Part shown: positions 55,525 to 63,893 of the stretch, piece after piece
Layout of the letters: the number at the start of each line of letters is the position of its first letter
How positions within the stretch are numbered: the stretch's first letter is position 1
NCBI RefSeq assembly: GCF_040371545.1
Contig: NZ_AP029048.1
Location: 806,001 to 870,000 of the forward strand
DNA length: 64,000 bases
Source of the DNA: Synechococcus sp. M16CYN
GTDB lineage: Bacteria; Cyanobacteriota; Cyanobacteriia; PCC-6307; Cyanobiaceae
Direction of reading: 5' to 3'
Position numbers and translations under genes: made by a program
The notes under the pieces: model-generated
The model's input: only the letters and a program-made list of their open reading frames with translations
Database searches by the model: none
Told to the model about the DNA's origin: nothing

Positions 55525-57195
55525 ATGACTGCCACCATCGCCTCTCGCGGAACAGGGCCCCGACCAAGATTACAGCCAACGGGTTGGCTGAGATACTTTA
55601 GCTTCAGCGTTGATCACAAAGTAATTGGACTGCAATATCTTGTGTGTGGATTTGTTTTTTATCTGGTCGGCGGCGCCCTTGCTGGAGCAATTCGCACTGA
55701 GCTTATTAGTCCTGTAGCCGACTTTATGGCACGCGATGTTTATAACCAAGTGTTGACTTTACATGGTACAGTGATGATATTTCTCTGGATTGTTCCGGTT
55801 GTCAATGGTGCTTTTGGAAACTATTTGATTCCATTTTATGTCGGTGCACGCGATATGGCTTTTCCGCGTCTTAATGCAGTGGCTTTTTGGTTAATCCCAC
55901 CAGCAGGCTTACTTTTAGTCGCTAGTTATTTCATTACCGGGGCAGCCCAATCAGGTTGGACTGCTTATCCACCGCTTAGCGTTACTACACCTGCCACAGG
56001 ACAAATTATCTGGATTCTTAGTGTCTTGTTACTTGGCGGTAGTTCAATTTTTGGTGGAATTAATTTCATCGCCACAATTTTAAAATTACGTCAGCCAGGA
56101 CTTAAACTCATGCAGATGCCGATGTACTGCTGGGCAATGCTTGGAACCAGTATCCTTGTGATAGCATCTACGCCTGTCCTTGCAGGCACGTTAGTACTTC
56201 TAAGCTTTGATATTGTTGCGCATACTGGTTTTTTTAACCCGGCACTTGGGGGGAATGTCGTTGTATATCAACATTTGTTCTGGTTCTATTCTCATCCAGC
56301 GGTGTATATCATGGTCTTACCTGCCTTTGGCTTGGTAAGTGAAATCCTTCCGGTTCACGCTCGTAAGCCTCTTTTTGGCTACGTAACGATGGTTTATTCA
56401 ATAATGGGGATTGTCGTTCTTGGATTAATCGTTTGGGCTCACCATATGTTCACTAGTGGTACTCCCCCCTGGATGCGTCTATTTTTTACCATTGCCACAA
56501 CATTTATTGCTGTTCCAACAGGGATTAAATTTTTTAACTGGCTTGCCACTCTTTGGGGTGGTCGGATCAGTCTCAATAGTGCTGTTCTTTTTTCTTGTGG
56601 ATTTATTGTAAATTTTGTGCTCGGCGGCATTACCGGAGTTGCTCTAGCTCAAGTGCCTTTTGATATACATGTGCACGATACTTATTTCGTTGTTGCACAT
56701 TTTCACTACATCGTTTTCGGAGGTTCAGTCTTTATAATCTTTGCCTCGGTCTATCATTGGTATCCAAAGTTTACTGGACGCATGCTGAATGAAGATTTAG
56801 GCCGCTTCCACTGCATGCTCACCTTTATCGGTTTCAACCTTTGCTTTGGTCCCCAACACTGGCTCGGACTCAATGGTATGCCACGGCGCGTTTCGGAATA
56901 CGACCCCCAATTCACTTTGATCAATCAGATCAGTTCAGTTGGAGCTTTGTTGATGGCTATCAGTACGCTTCCTTTCCTCTGGAACGTAATTCAGAGTGCC
57001 ATTTCTGGAAAGATTGCAGGAGATAATCCTTGGAACGCATTAACGCCAGAATGGCTCACCAGTTCTCCCCCCCCGGTGCAAAACTGGGCTGGAGAAACAC
57101 CTCTGGTAGAAGAACCTTACGGCTACGGCGTTCCTATCAATGCAATCGACCTATCTGCTACCAGCGGTCGTGATCTCTGGAGAAGTGGCAAATGA
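55525..57195 (+). CDS. ctaD: Cytochrome c oxidase subunit I
   Basis: The catalytic heme a3-CuB subunit of terminal respiration. Heme and copper ligands appear in order: LTLHGTVMIFLWIVP (His for heme a), WFYSHPAVYIMVLPAFG (CuB His, with the Tyr of the H-x-x-x-Y crosslink), AHHMFTSG (two CuB His) and HDTYFVVAHFHYIVFGG (heme a and a3 His). Twelve helices fit the length of about 556. The ATG at 55525 gives MTATIASRGTGPRPRLQPTG; a TTG at 55510 is a weaker option. The next gene overlaps by four bases. Confidence 0.97.
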   Translation: MTATIASRGTGPRPRLQPTGWLRYFSFSVDHKVIGLQYLVCGFVFYLVGGALAGAIRTELISPVADFMARDVYNQVLTLHGTVMIFLWIVPVVNGAFGNYLIPFYVGARDMAFPRLNAVAFWLIPPAGLLLVASYFITGAAQSGWTAYPPLSVTTPATGQIIWILSVLLLGGSSIFGGINFIATILKLRQPGLKLMQMPMYCWAMLGTSILVIASTPVLAGTLVLLSFDIVAHTGFFNPALGGNVVVYQHLFWFYSHPAVYIMVLPAFGLVSEILPVHARKPLFGYVTMVYSIMGIVVLGLIVWAHHMFTSGTPPWMRLFFTIATTFIAVPTGIKFFNWLATLWGGRISLNSAVLFSCGFIVNFVLGGITGVALAQVPFDIHVHDTYFVVAHFHYIVFGGSVFIIFASVYHWYPKFTGRMLNEDLGRFHCMLTFIGFNLCFGPQHWLGLNGMPRRVSEYDPQFTLINQISSVGALLMAISTLPFLWNVIQSAISGKIAGDNPWNALTPEWLTSSPPPVQNWAGETPLVEEPYGYGVPINAIDLSATSGRDLWRSGK

Positions 57196-57809
57196 CTAGC
57201 ACCCTTCCTGTTCAGTCCAAAAGCGCCGATGTAAAAGAACAGGTCGAGAAACAAATCAATAAGGCACATGGCGATCATCGCATATTTGGATTGGCAATCT
57301 TCCTAACGGCCGATGCCATGACATTTGCCGGCTTTTTTGCGGCTTACCTCACTTTTAAAGCAGTCAACCCTCTACCGGAAGGAACGATATACGAATTAGA
57401 ACTCCTTCTGCCAACTCTCAACACTGTGCTGCTTTTAGTTAGTAGTGCTACATTCCACTCTGCAGGCCAAGCGATTCGCAACAGCAATCACGGCCGGTGT
57501 CGGCTTTGGTTACTAGTCACTGCAGCCTTAGGAATCGCATTCTTGACCAGTCAGATGTTTGAATACTTTACTCTCCCTTTTGGGCTTACAGATAACTTGT
57601 ATGCCAGCACCTTCTTCGCTGCTACCGGTTTTCATGGTCTACATGTTACGCTTGGCACCCTCATGATTTTTATCGTGTGGTGGCAAGCGCGAGAGGCTGG
57701 GGGACGTGTAACCGCTAACAATCACTTCCCTTTGGAGGCTGCCGAGCTCTACTGGCATTTCGTTGATGGAATTTGGGTTGTTTTATTTGTGATATTTTAT
57801 TTACTTTAG
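57192..57809 (+). CDS. ctaE: Cytochrome c oxidase subunit III
   Basis: A 205-residue subunit with five hydrophobic helices, the short bacterial form. FLTADAMTFAGFFAAYLTFK (about 35-54) and GFHGLHVTLGTLMIFIVWWQ (about 151-170), plus the ending ELYWHFVDGIWVVLFVIFYLL, are subunit III signatures with the conserved His-Glu region. Its ATG overlaps the ctaD stop by four bases, completing the ctaCDE operon. About 55 bases separate it from the cyAbrB gene. Confidence 0.95.
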   Translation: MTSTLPVQSKSADVKEQVEKQINKAHGDHRIFGLAIFLTADAMTFAGFFAAYLTFKAVNPLPEGTIYELELLLPTLNTVLLLVSSATFHSAGQAIRNSNHGRCRLWLLVTAALGIAFLTSQMFEYFTLPFGLTDNLYASTFFAATGFHGLHVTLGTLMIFIVWWQAREAGGRVTANNHFPLEAAELYWHFVDGIWVVLFVIFYLL

Positions 57810-57864
57810 ATCCCTTGCCTATATTGATTATTTAGGTCAAAATTTATTTGAATCAAATTTCGCA

Positions 57865-58236
57865 ATGCTGGTCGGCAAAGAGCTGCTAGATAAAGCCAGA
57901 TCGCTCAGCAATCGACCGGAAGAGGACATTGCTCGCGGTTGTGGATATGTCGGTGCTAGCGGTCGACTCCTCAAAAAGAGTTTTTATCGAGCCCTAGTTG
58001 AAGCCAAAGCAAAGGCTCAGAACTGGCAACTACCAAAAAATACGAACTCCTCTGCGACAGGAACACGTGGACGCCAAGCAGAATTCCGTACCCGAGTCCA
58101 TGGAAACGGGAATTTGCTTATTGGTCATGCTTATACACGCCAACTTGGGCTTGAACCTGGCCAAGAGTTTCGTATTGAATTGCAAGAGGACGATGGCTCG
58201 ATTCTTCTTCTGCAGATCGATCAAGACCAGCCATGA
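57865..58236 (+). CDS. cyAbrB-type transcriptional regulator
   Basis: The 123-residue protein matches cyanobacterial AbrB-like regulators: LLDKARSLSNRPEEDIARGCGYV near the N-terminus and the C-terminal AbrB-like swapped-hairpin region NLLIGHAYTRQLGLEPGQEF. In cyanobacteria the DNA-binding domain lies at the C-terminus, unlike AbrB of Bacillus. cyAbrB proteins bind DNA broadly and tune nitrogen, carbon and hydrogenase genes. It could be co-transcribed with ctaCDE. It overlaps the convergent ribE by 16 bases. Confidence 0.9.
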   Translation: MLVGKELLDKARSLSNRPEEDIARGCGYVGASGRLLKKSFYRALVEAKAKAQNWQLPKNTNSSATGTRGRQAEFRTRVHGNGNLLIGHAYTRQLGLEPGQEFRIELQEDDGSILLLQIDQDQP

Positions 58237-58880
58237 AAAGCCAACCAGGCAGCAGAAAGATCGGTTTCCTTTGTTAAAGGATTATCGTTCGAAGCTTTTC
58301 CTTTCAACAATAGTTCTGCATAACGTGCAAGCTGGTCGACTTCGAGATTCACCTGGTCACCAACAATCAGCTTTTGCAGGCTCGTTGAGTTCCATGTATG
58401 AGAAATCACAGCCACGGAAAAAGTAACTCCTTCATCGCTACAATCGGCTACGGTGAGGCTGATACCGTCTACAGCGATACTGGCTTTTTCACACACGTAA
58501 CGACCGAAGCGTGGCTCCTGCCAGCGTATTTTTAAACGCCAAGATTGAGGCAAAGTCTCAAGGCCGATTACTTTGCCAGGGGCATCGACGTGACCACTCA
58601 CCAAATGGCCACCAAGACGATCACTAAAACAAAGGGCAGGTTCTAAATTGACGATTCCGCCTAACTCTGATTTACGGCCCAAGGTGGTTCGGTGCAACGT
58701 TTCTTCACTGACATCAGCGCGAAAACCGTCTCCGACTAGTTCGGCTACAGTCAGGCACACCCCATCCACAGCGATACTGTCACCTAACAAAAGGGGTGCA
58801 AATGGTGTACAACCCGTCACTACAACTGATCCAGAGCGCCTCTGAATTGTTCCCACCGACTGCACAAGTCCCGTAAACAT
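58221..58880 (-). CDS. ribE: Riboflavin synthase alpha chain
   Basis: Dismutates two lumazines to riboflavin. The protein of 219 residues contains two homologous lumazine-binding barrels: MFTGLVQSVGTIQ begins the first and HLVSGHVDAPGKVIGLE the second. Repeated motifs SIAVDGVCLTV and SIAVDGISLTV (about 35-45 and 132-142), and NLEPAL/NLEVDQLARY, are clear. No FMN riboswitch is obvious in the 50 bases upstream. It is divergent from the BFN nuclease gene. Confidence 0.96.
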   Translation of the reverse strand: MFTGLVQSVGTIQRRSGSVVVTGCTPFAPLLLGDSIAVDGVCLTVAELVGDGFRADVSEETLHRTTLGRKSELGGIVNLEPALCFSDRLGGHLVSGHVDAPGKVIGLETLPQSWRLKIRWQEPRFGRYVCEKASIAVDGISLTVADCSDEGVTFSVAVISHTWNSTSLQKLIVGDQVNLEVDQLARYAELLLKGKASNDNPLTKETDLSAAWLAFHGWS

Positions 58881-58930
58881 CGCCTGGGTGATCTACTTTC
58901 GCCATAATCTGTCAGCGTTGAAGCGTCGCC

Positions 58931-59503
58931 ATGGTTGAGATGAGCGTCGCAGGTGTTGCTTTAGATGCCATCAGTCGAAGCCCGATCGTACTTCTCAGGG
59001 ATCCCAGCAGTCGGCGTCAGGTCCCGATTTGGATCGATCAGTCGCAGGCCTACAACATCATGGCGGGCTTGCAAGACATACCTCCTTTACGGCCGCTGAG
59101 TCATGACCTCATGGCAACTCTCCTTGTAGTTGGCGGGCTGAAACTCGACCGCGTCATTGTGCATTCCATCGAAGACAATACATTTCATGCTGTACTACGA
59201 CTTCGAATCGATTCGGACGACGCTGAACTTAACAACAATGAAATGGAATTTATTGAATTGGATGCCAGACCAAGTGATGCTATTGCCTTGGCTGTCCGAA
59301 CCGGTTGTAGTATCTGGATGCTAGAGGAGGTAGTGGCTGAAGCATCGATTGCAGTCGATGCCGAAGCGGACGCCGAAGATCAAATCGCTTTTAATCGCTT
59401 TATTGACGATTTAAGCCCTGCTGCTCTCGTACGTCATTTGGATAAGCGAGGCAGGTCGGATCAGGACCCTTCAGACACCAACCTCCCCCCCTCAGGTGAG
59501 TGA
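58931..59503 (+). CDS. Bifunctional nuclease family (BFN/DUF151) protein
   Basis: The 190-residue protein fits the BFN/DUF151 domain: VEMSVAGVALDAISRSPIVLLRD, RRQVPIWIDQSQAYNIMAGL, RPLSHDLMATLLVVGG and FIELDARPSDAIALAVRTGC. Plant BFN members have DNase and RNase activity; the cyanobacterial function is unknown. The tail is acidic (VDAEADAEDQIAF). The stop overlaps the start of the aldo/keto reductase by four bases, so the two are coupled. Confidence 0.9.
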   Translation: MVEMSVAGVALDAISRSPIVLLRDPSSRRQVPIWIDQSQAYNIMAGLQDIPPLRPLSHDLMATLLVVGGLKLDRVIVHSIEDNTFHAVLRLRIDSDDAELNNNEMEFIELDARPSDAIALAVRTGCSIWMLEEVVAEASIAVDAEADAEDQIAFNRFIDDLSPAALVRHLDKRGRSDQDPSDTNLPPSGE

Positions 59504-60621
59504 AGCGCCGGTCATTTGGGCAGGGACGTCCCGTTAGCCTATTTACCCTGGGAACGATGCGGGCCTTGAGCTCCGTTGAGCACATGGCAAGGGTGCTCGA
59601 AGCCGCTGTCGATATTGGTATTAATCACTTAGAGACCGCCCCTGCTTATGGACCCGCAGAACAGTTTCTGGGAGAGGCACTAAGGAGCTCTTCAAAAATT
59701 CCCCAAGGCAATTGGGTGATTACAAGTAAACTTCTGCCGGGCCTTACCTTTGAAGAAGGTCAACGTCAACTGAATAGCATCCTTCAGCGACTTGGAGTCA
59801 AAACGCTTGACAATCTTGCGATTCATGGAATTAATCTTCCAGAACATTTAGATTGGGTCCTGCAGGGGGACGGAGCACATCTACTGGATTGGGCTCTTGC
59901 CAGTGGTCGTGTCACGCAGCTTGGGTTTAGCAGCCACGGAAGCTTCGCCTTGATTAAAAGCGCTTTGGATTGCAAGCGTTTCAGTTTTTGCAGTTTACAT
60001 CTCCATCTTCTAGACCCTCAGCGGTTGCCCCTTGCGCGCTGGGCTTTGAACCACGGCATCGGAGTAATGGCAATTTCTCCAGCAGACAAAGGCGGACGGC
60101 TGCAAGCTCCAAGCGCTACTATGAGGAGCGACTGCTACCCTGTAGAACCCTTAGCTCTCGCTTATCGATACTTGTTGGCTCAGGGAGTTTCCACACTCAC
60201 CCTGGGAGCAGCGGCTCCAAATGACTTATCAATTTTAAAAAATCTTGCCCAATGCGATGGACCCCTCAATGAGCAAGAAACCAAGGCGTTGCGAAGGTTG
60301 GAGCGACTTCGAAAGGAGCGCTTAGGTAATGAGTTCTGCAAGCAATGCCGTGGTTGTTTACCCTGTCCCAATCATGTACCAATACCTGATCTTCTAAGGC
60401 TACGCAATTTAGCTGTCGGTCATGACCTTGTTGGTTACAGCCAAGAGCGTTATAACCTCATCGGGAAAGCTGGGCACTGGTGGGAGAGTGTGAATGCCTC
60501 TGCATGTAAGGGTTGTGGCGATTGCCTACCTCGTTGCCCTCATCAGCTAGACATTCCCCAACTTTTAGCAGATACTCATGCGAGACTCGCCGCCGCACCT
60601 CGGCGGCGGTTATGGGGTTGA
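59500..60621 (+). CDS. Aldo/keto reductase with C-terminal 4Fe-4S ferredoxin domain
   Basis: The 373-residue protein has an N-terminal AKR barrel (GINHLETAPAYGPAEQFLGE with the Asp/Tyr-like catalytic region, ITSKLLP, LGFSSHGS). The C-terminal part has two cysteine clusters, CKQCRGCLPCPNHVPIP (about 286-302) and CKGCGDCLPRCPHQL (about 337-351). This is the typical fused AKR-ferredoxin family found widely in bacteria. Electron partner and substrate are unknown. The start is GTG at 59500. It overlaps the convergent solute-binding protein gene by 12 bases. Confidence 0.9.
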   Translation: MKRRSFGQGRPVSLFTLGTMRALSSVEHMARVLEAAVDIGINHLETAPAYGPAEQFLGEALRSSSKIPQGNWVITSKLLPGLTFEEGQRQLNSILQRLGVKTLDNLAIHGINLPEHLDWVLQGDGAHLLDWALASGRVTQLGFSSHGSFALIKSALDCKRFSFCSLHLHLLDPQRLPLARWALNHGIGVMAISPADKGGRLQAPSATMRSDCYPVEPLALAYRYLLAQGVSTLTLGAAAPNDLSILKNLAQCDGPLNEQETKALRRLERLRKERLGNEFCKQCRGCLPCPNHVPIPDLLRLRNLAVGHDLVGYSQERYNLIGKAGHWWESVNASACKGCGDCLPRCPHQLDIPQLLADTHARLAAAPRRRLWG

Positions 60622-61620
60622 CGCCTGCCAGCGTTCCCGCAAACTGATTTGTTGCTCAGGCTTAAGCCTCGGAAGTGACCAACATAAATCCCAAATCTTA
60701 GCTGGTGGTAGCATTAGTGAGTGCCAGCGTTCAGGAAGATATTGGCGATCGGTTTCAAGTAAGGCGGTGGGCAAAGGGGCACGCCAGCCGAACTGTAAAA
60801 GACGTCGCCGCAAGGGTTCGCGCCACGCTTGTTCTACCCATTCTTGAGGCAATGGCTCCTGAGTCCCGAATGGCCTTGCCAGCATAGTCCAGTTTAGAGG
60901 GGCCCCCTGAGCTGGTAGAACCGCCGCTACTCGAGGATCTTGCTTGAGCAAGGGTAAGCATCGCTGCAAGGGCAACACCACTACAGTCGCCACTCCCTTC
61001 AACAACCAATTTACCGCTTGCCTATCGTCGAACGTGAGTACCTGGCGACGCAAGCGTTCCAAGGCGTCCTTTTGCTCCAATCGATCTGCCAGGTTAATCA
61101 CCAGTAGTGGACTAGCGGGAAGTATAATTCGTCCCTGCAGATGGGGATCCAGCAACATCTCCCAACCCAGCATTTTTATCGATTCCACGATAGCGTTCTG
61201 GCGAACTAGCATCACCCAAGGACTTACGCCAACAGGTAGAACACATGATTCCTGGGGTCCTAATGCTTCCAGAAGCCTGAGTGCAGCTGCATCGAGCCGG
61301 TTCCGAAGTGGGGAAGCTGCGATAGGTTGCAATGGAACTGTTGAAAGAGATTCAATCCAACCGTCGGTGAAAGCAAGGAGATCTGCTTGGTTACGATCTG
61401 CCTGTGTCCATTGATTTAAGGTTTTGGATGTGATGAACTGCCATGGTTTCGGTAACTCTGTCGTCCAACGTTTCGGTAGAATTCCTGAAAGAGCTAAGAG
61501 CTGTGGCGCAGCCACAGCTCTGCGACAGCCAGCCAACGCTACTAAGCTGGCCCCGCCTGCTATCTGTAGAAAGTGACGTCGGCAAATTTTCCTTGAACAC
61601 CACTCAAGAGATGTGGTCAT
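60610..61620 (-). CDS. Tat/lipobox-bearing ABC solute-binding protein
   Basis: From the ATG at 61620 the product is 336 residues, ahead of which a longer frame would extend into the CobT-like gene. The N-terminus has a twin-arginine pair RRHFLQIAGGASLVALAGC, with LAGC as a lipobox, suggesting Tat export followed by lipidation. The rest resembles periplasmic type 2 solute-binding proteins (polyamine/iron type): DLLAFTDGWIESL, VGVSPWVMLVRQNAI and LQGRIILPASPLLVI. The ligand is not identifiable. No permease or ATPase is adjacent; the fut-like permease at 5589 is far away. Its start overlaps the CobT-like stop by four bases. Confidence 0.8.
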   Translation of the reverse strand: MTTSLEWCSRKICRRHFLQIAGGASLVALAGCRRAVAAPQLLALSGILPKRWTTELPKPWQFITSKTLNQWTQADRNQADLLAFTDGWIESLSTVPLQPIAASPLRNRLDAAALRLLEALGPQESCVLPVGVSPWVMLVRQNAIVESIKMLGWEMLLDPHLQGRIILPASPLLVINLADRLEQKDALERLRRQVLTFDDRQAVNWLLKGVATVVVLPLQRCLPLLKQDPRVAAVLPAQGAPLNWTMLARPFGTQEPLPQEWVEQAWREPLRRRLLQFGWRAPLPTALLETDRQYLPERWHSLMLPPAKIWDLCWSLPRLKPEQQISLRERWQASTP

Positions 61621-62819
61621 AAGCCCGATTCTACGGGGCAACCAAGGAGCTGCGCCATTGCTCGGTCGCAGTCAGCCACAAGCTCATGGTAGCCGACTCC
61701 CCTTAGCTGGGCAAGGAACAACAACGCACCAGCACCCACCCCTTCTTTCACGTAACCCTGTTCATAGTCACGCAGCGCCTGATAGGAGCTGGCGTGAAAG
61801 TGGATACCACATGCGAAAACCGATAGCAGTAACCCAAATCGTGCTCCAATTTCGTTTACTAAATGATCCAACAAAGATGGTTGTCCATCGATAGCTCCTT
61901 CATCGGCTAACCAAGCCGTTGTGCCCACAAGTACCTGATGAACTAGGGAGTCCCTGTCTGTTTCCGACAACGCATATAGGGCCAATGCCAACACGGCTAA
62001 CATCTGACTTCCACCCCCCAGCAGCACAGGTTGATGGGATCGCACAGCTCCCACTAACAAACCTGTCGCTAATACTTGAAAGGGATCGCCCACCGCCGCC
62101 AACATAGCTACGGCAGTACAAGTTTCGCCAAGATTGGCTTGTCTTAGCCCTTTAGCCACCAGAGCAAATTTTAAGGCTCGAGGTGATTGTCTTGCGCTAC
62201 CGCTGATCAAATCCGCGACGTGGAACCCAAGCGCAGTGAGCACAGCCTGAGCCGTGGTTGTTCCACCTGGAACGCATTCGATGAGCGTAAGAGGCCTCTT
62301 CAGCCCAGCACCGATTCGTTCTCCTTGACGCCAAAGGTGGTCTACCCGATCAATCGTCATAGCGGCTCCAGAAGAAAGACAGTCAGCGGGCCCGAGATCT
62401 GACGATTCAACTCTTAGGTGGTCGAAATCCGGCTGCATCATCAGGCCTATCACCGCCACCAGAGGTTGCAGAGACAGCCGACGAACCGCGACATGACTCA
62501 ACAAAGCAGGTGATACACCAGCCGAAAGGGATGGAAGAGGCCACTTTTTCGACGTGGAGGGTCCTTTCAGTAACAGTTCAGCATCAGCAAGTGCTGTGAT
62601 CCTTCGAGCTGTAGCTGTTGAACCGGCTTCAGAAATACCCTTATGCTCAGCGGTTCGCGTCGCTGCCAACAGAAGCAGCAGATCAAGGCTAAGGTTTTGC
62701 TTAAGCCAAGGGGCCAGCATCGTGACATGAGCAGCGGGAGAACCTTGCTGACCTACACAGCGACAGCCTTCAGGCAAAACCAGGGGAAAATTAGATGGGG
62801 TCGAAGGCAACAAATCCAT
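61617..62819 (-). CDS. CobT-like nicotinate mononucleotide:base phosphoribosyltransferase family (UPF0284)
   Basis: The 400-residue protein from ATG 62819 matches the UPF0284/CobT-like family of cyanobacteria. Typical parts are LAATRTAEHKGISEAGSTATARRI (about 55-78), RPLTLIECVPGGTTTAQAVL, GDPFQVLATGLLVGAV and AWLADEGAIDGQPSLLDHLV. CobT activates the lower-ligand base of cobalamin; marine Synechococcus make pseudocobalamin with adenine, so the exact substrate is uncertain. It sits in an overlapping operon between DUF2232 and a solute-binding protein. The 22 extra residues from 62885 are not conserved-looking. Confidence 0.82.
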   Translation of the reverse strand: MDLLPSTPSNFPLVLPEGCRCVGQQGSPAAHVTMLAPWLKQNLSLDLLLLLAATRTAEHKGISEAGSTATARRITALADAELLLKGPSTSKKWPLPSLSAGVSPALLSHVAVRRLSLQPLVAVIGLMMQPDFDHLRVESSDLGPADCLSSGAAMTIDRVDHLWRQGERIGAGLKRPLTLIECVPGGTTTAQAVLTALGFHVADLISGSARQSPRALKFALVAKGLRQANLGETCTAVAMLAAVGDPFQVLATGLLVGAVRSHQPVLLGGGSQMLAVLALALYALSETDRDSLVHQVLVGTTAWLADEGAIDGQPSLLDHLVNEIGARFGLLLSVFACGIHFHASSYQALRDYEQGYVKEGVGAGALLFLAQLRGVGYHELVADCDRAMAQLLGCPVESGL

Positions 62820-63444
62820 ACAGCAATTGAGGCGGCTCAGGAATGGGAGAACGCAGCCGGGGGAAGATCCAAAACGCCAAGGCATGAAGGGAAAGCACGT
62901 AAATGACTTGCTGCATCACCACTAGGGCTAAAACCATCAGCTGAACCTGCGTCATATCAGGAGCCATCGGTAAGTCGAACAAAGCGACAAGGCGTTCAAG
63001 CAATCCAGCTCCACCGCGATTAATCACTAACCAAAGGTTCTCGCCTATGAGCAGTGAAAGGACTACAATACGCACCAGAAAGCCACATGTCCCAAGCATT
63101 GCTCCTATACCCCAACTCAACCACCAGCTCAGTCCTCGATACCAGCTCCATCCCAGCCAAAGCGCGAGCAACCCATATGGAAACAACAATAAAAGCCCAC
63201 GAACGGGACCCATTAGCGCGGTAAGGAGAAGTACGGCTAAAAGCAACCCTTCAGCTCCAGAGTGGCCGCCACGGCGCAACTGAAGGAGCGTGAGGGGAAG
63301 TGGTACAGCTAAACGAAGTAAGGCACCCCCGATGGGAAGGTAATACAAAGCCAACCAGATCAAGCCTGTTGTTGCTGCCAAATAAGCCCCTTCCACCAAC
63401 CGCAAAGCCTGCTGACGGCTAAGGGGCATTGGATCCAAGTTCAT
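62791..63444 (-). CDS. DUF2232 polytopic membrane protein
   Basis: The 217-residue protein has about six hydrophobic helices: LVEGAYLAATTGLIWLALYY, PLPLTLLQLRRGGHSGAEGLLLAVLLLTALMG (split across two helices), LLLLFPYGLLALWLGWSWYR and LVLALVVMQQVIYVLSLHAL. The early topology and LRRG-x-x-G segment fit DUF2232/YybS-like proteins, predicted membrane transporters of unknown substrate. It overlaps the upstream lipoprotein gene by four bases and the CobT-like gene by 29 bases. Confidence 0.78.
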   Translation of the reverse strand: MNLDPMPLSRQQALRLVEGAYLAATTGLIWLALYYLPIGGALLRLAVPLPLTLLQLRRGGHSGAEGLLLAVLLLTALMGPVRGLLLLFPYGLLALWLGWSWYRGLSWWLSWGIGAMLGTCGFLVRIVVLSLLIGENLWLVINRGGAGLLERLVALFDLPMAPDMTQVQLMVLALVVMQQVIYVLSLHALAFWIFPRLRSPIPEPPQLLYGFVAFDPI

Positions 63445-63875
63445 GGCTCGACCCGTTCAATGCGTTCAACGGTAAAGCTCACATCAGCCTCACGTAGCGT
63501 CCGAGTAACGATCTCGGCGGGAGCAGCAGGATCTGCTCCAGATAGATGAATTGTGATTCTGTAAGGCTCTTGGGGCTGATCCGATGGTGGCAATGTGGTC
63601 GTTTTTAACTTTATCCTTTCAGCTTTGAGACTTGTTGAAACTCTGGGTTTAGAGTCCGTCAATTCGAAATGTATAGGTTTAGCTCGGGTGTCAGAATCCT
63701 CGAACGAGGCTGCTACTGAAGGAGACGCCTGGCTAGCTACTGCTGGCGCCATGCTGGTGGGAGGTGCAGCAGCGGAAGGAACAAAACTCTTTTCCAATTG
63801 TTCAGCAAAAGGATTCCCAACACACCCTGGCATCAACACCAGAGGAACCATCCACACCAGGCGTTGCAGCATCAA
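63441..63875 (-). CDS. Putative lipoprotein of unknown function
   Basis: The 144-residue protein has a short signal peptide with lipobox (MMLQRLVWMVPLVLMPGC, Cys at about 18). An Ala/Pro/Ser-rich linker follows, then a small C-terminal domain (YRITIHLSGADPAAPAEIVTRTLREADVSFTVERIERV) with a predicted beta-alpha-beta pattern. No family recognised. It starts the overlapping operon DUF2232-CobT-like-solute-binding protein, and is divergent from the partial gene at the window end (18 bases). Confidence 0.75.
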   Translation of the reverse strand: MMLQRLVWMVPLVLMPGCVGNPFAEQLEKSFVPSAAAPPTSMAPAVASQASPSVAASFEDSDTRAKPIHFELTDSKPRVSTSLKAERIKLKTTTLPPSDQPQEPYRITIHLSGADPAAPAEIVTRTLREADVSFTVERIERVEP

Positions 63876-63893
63876 CTTTTTCCTGGTCTAATT

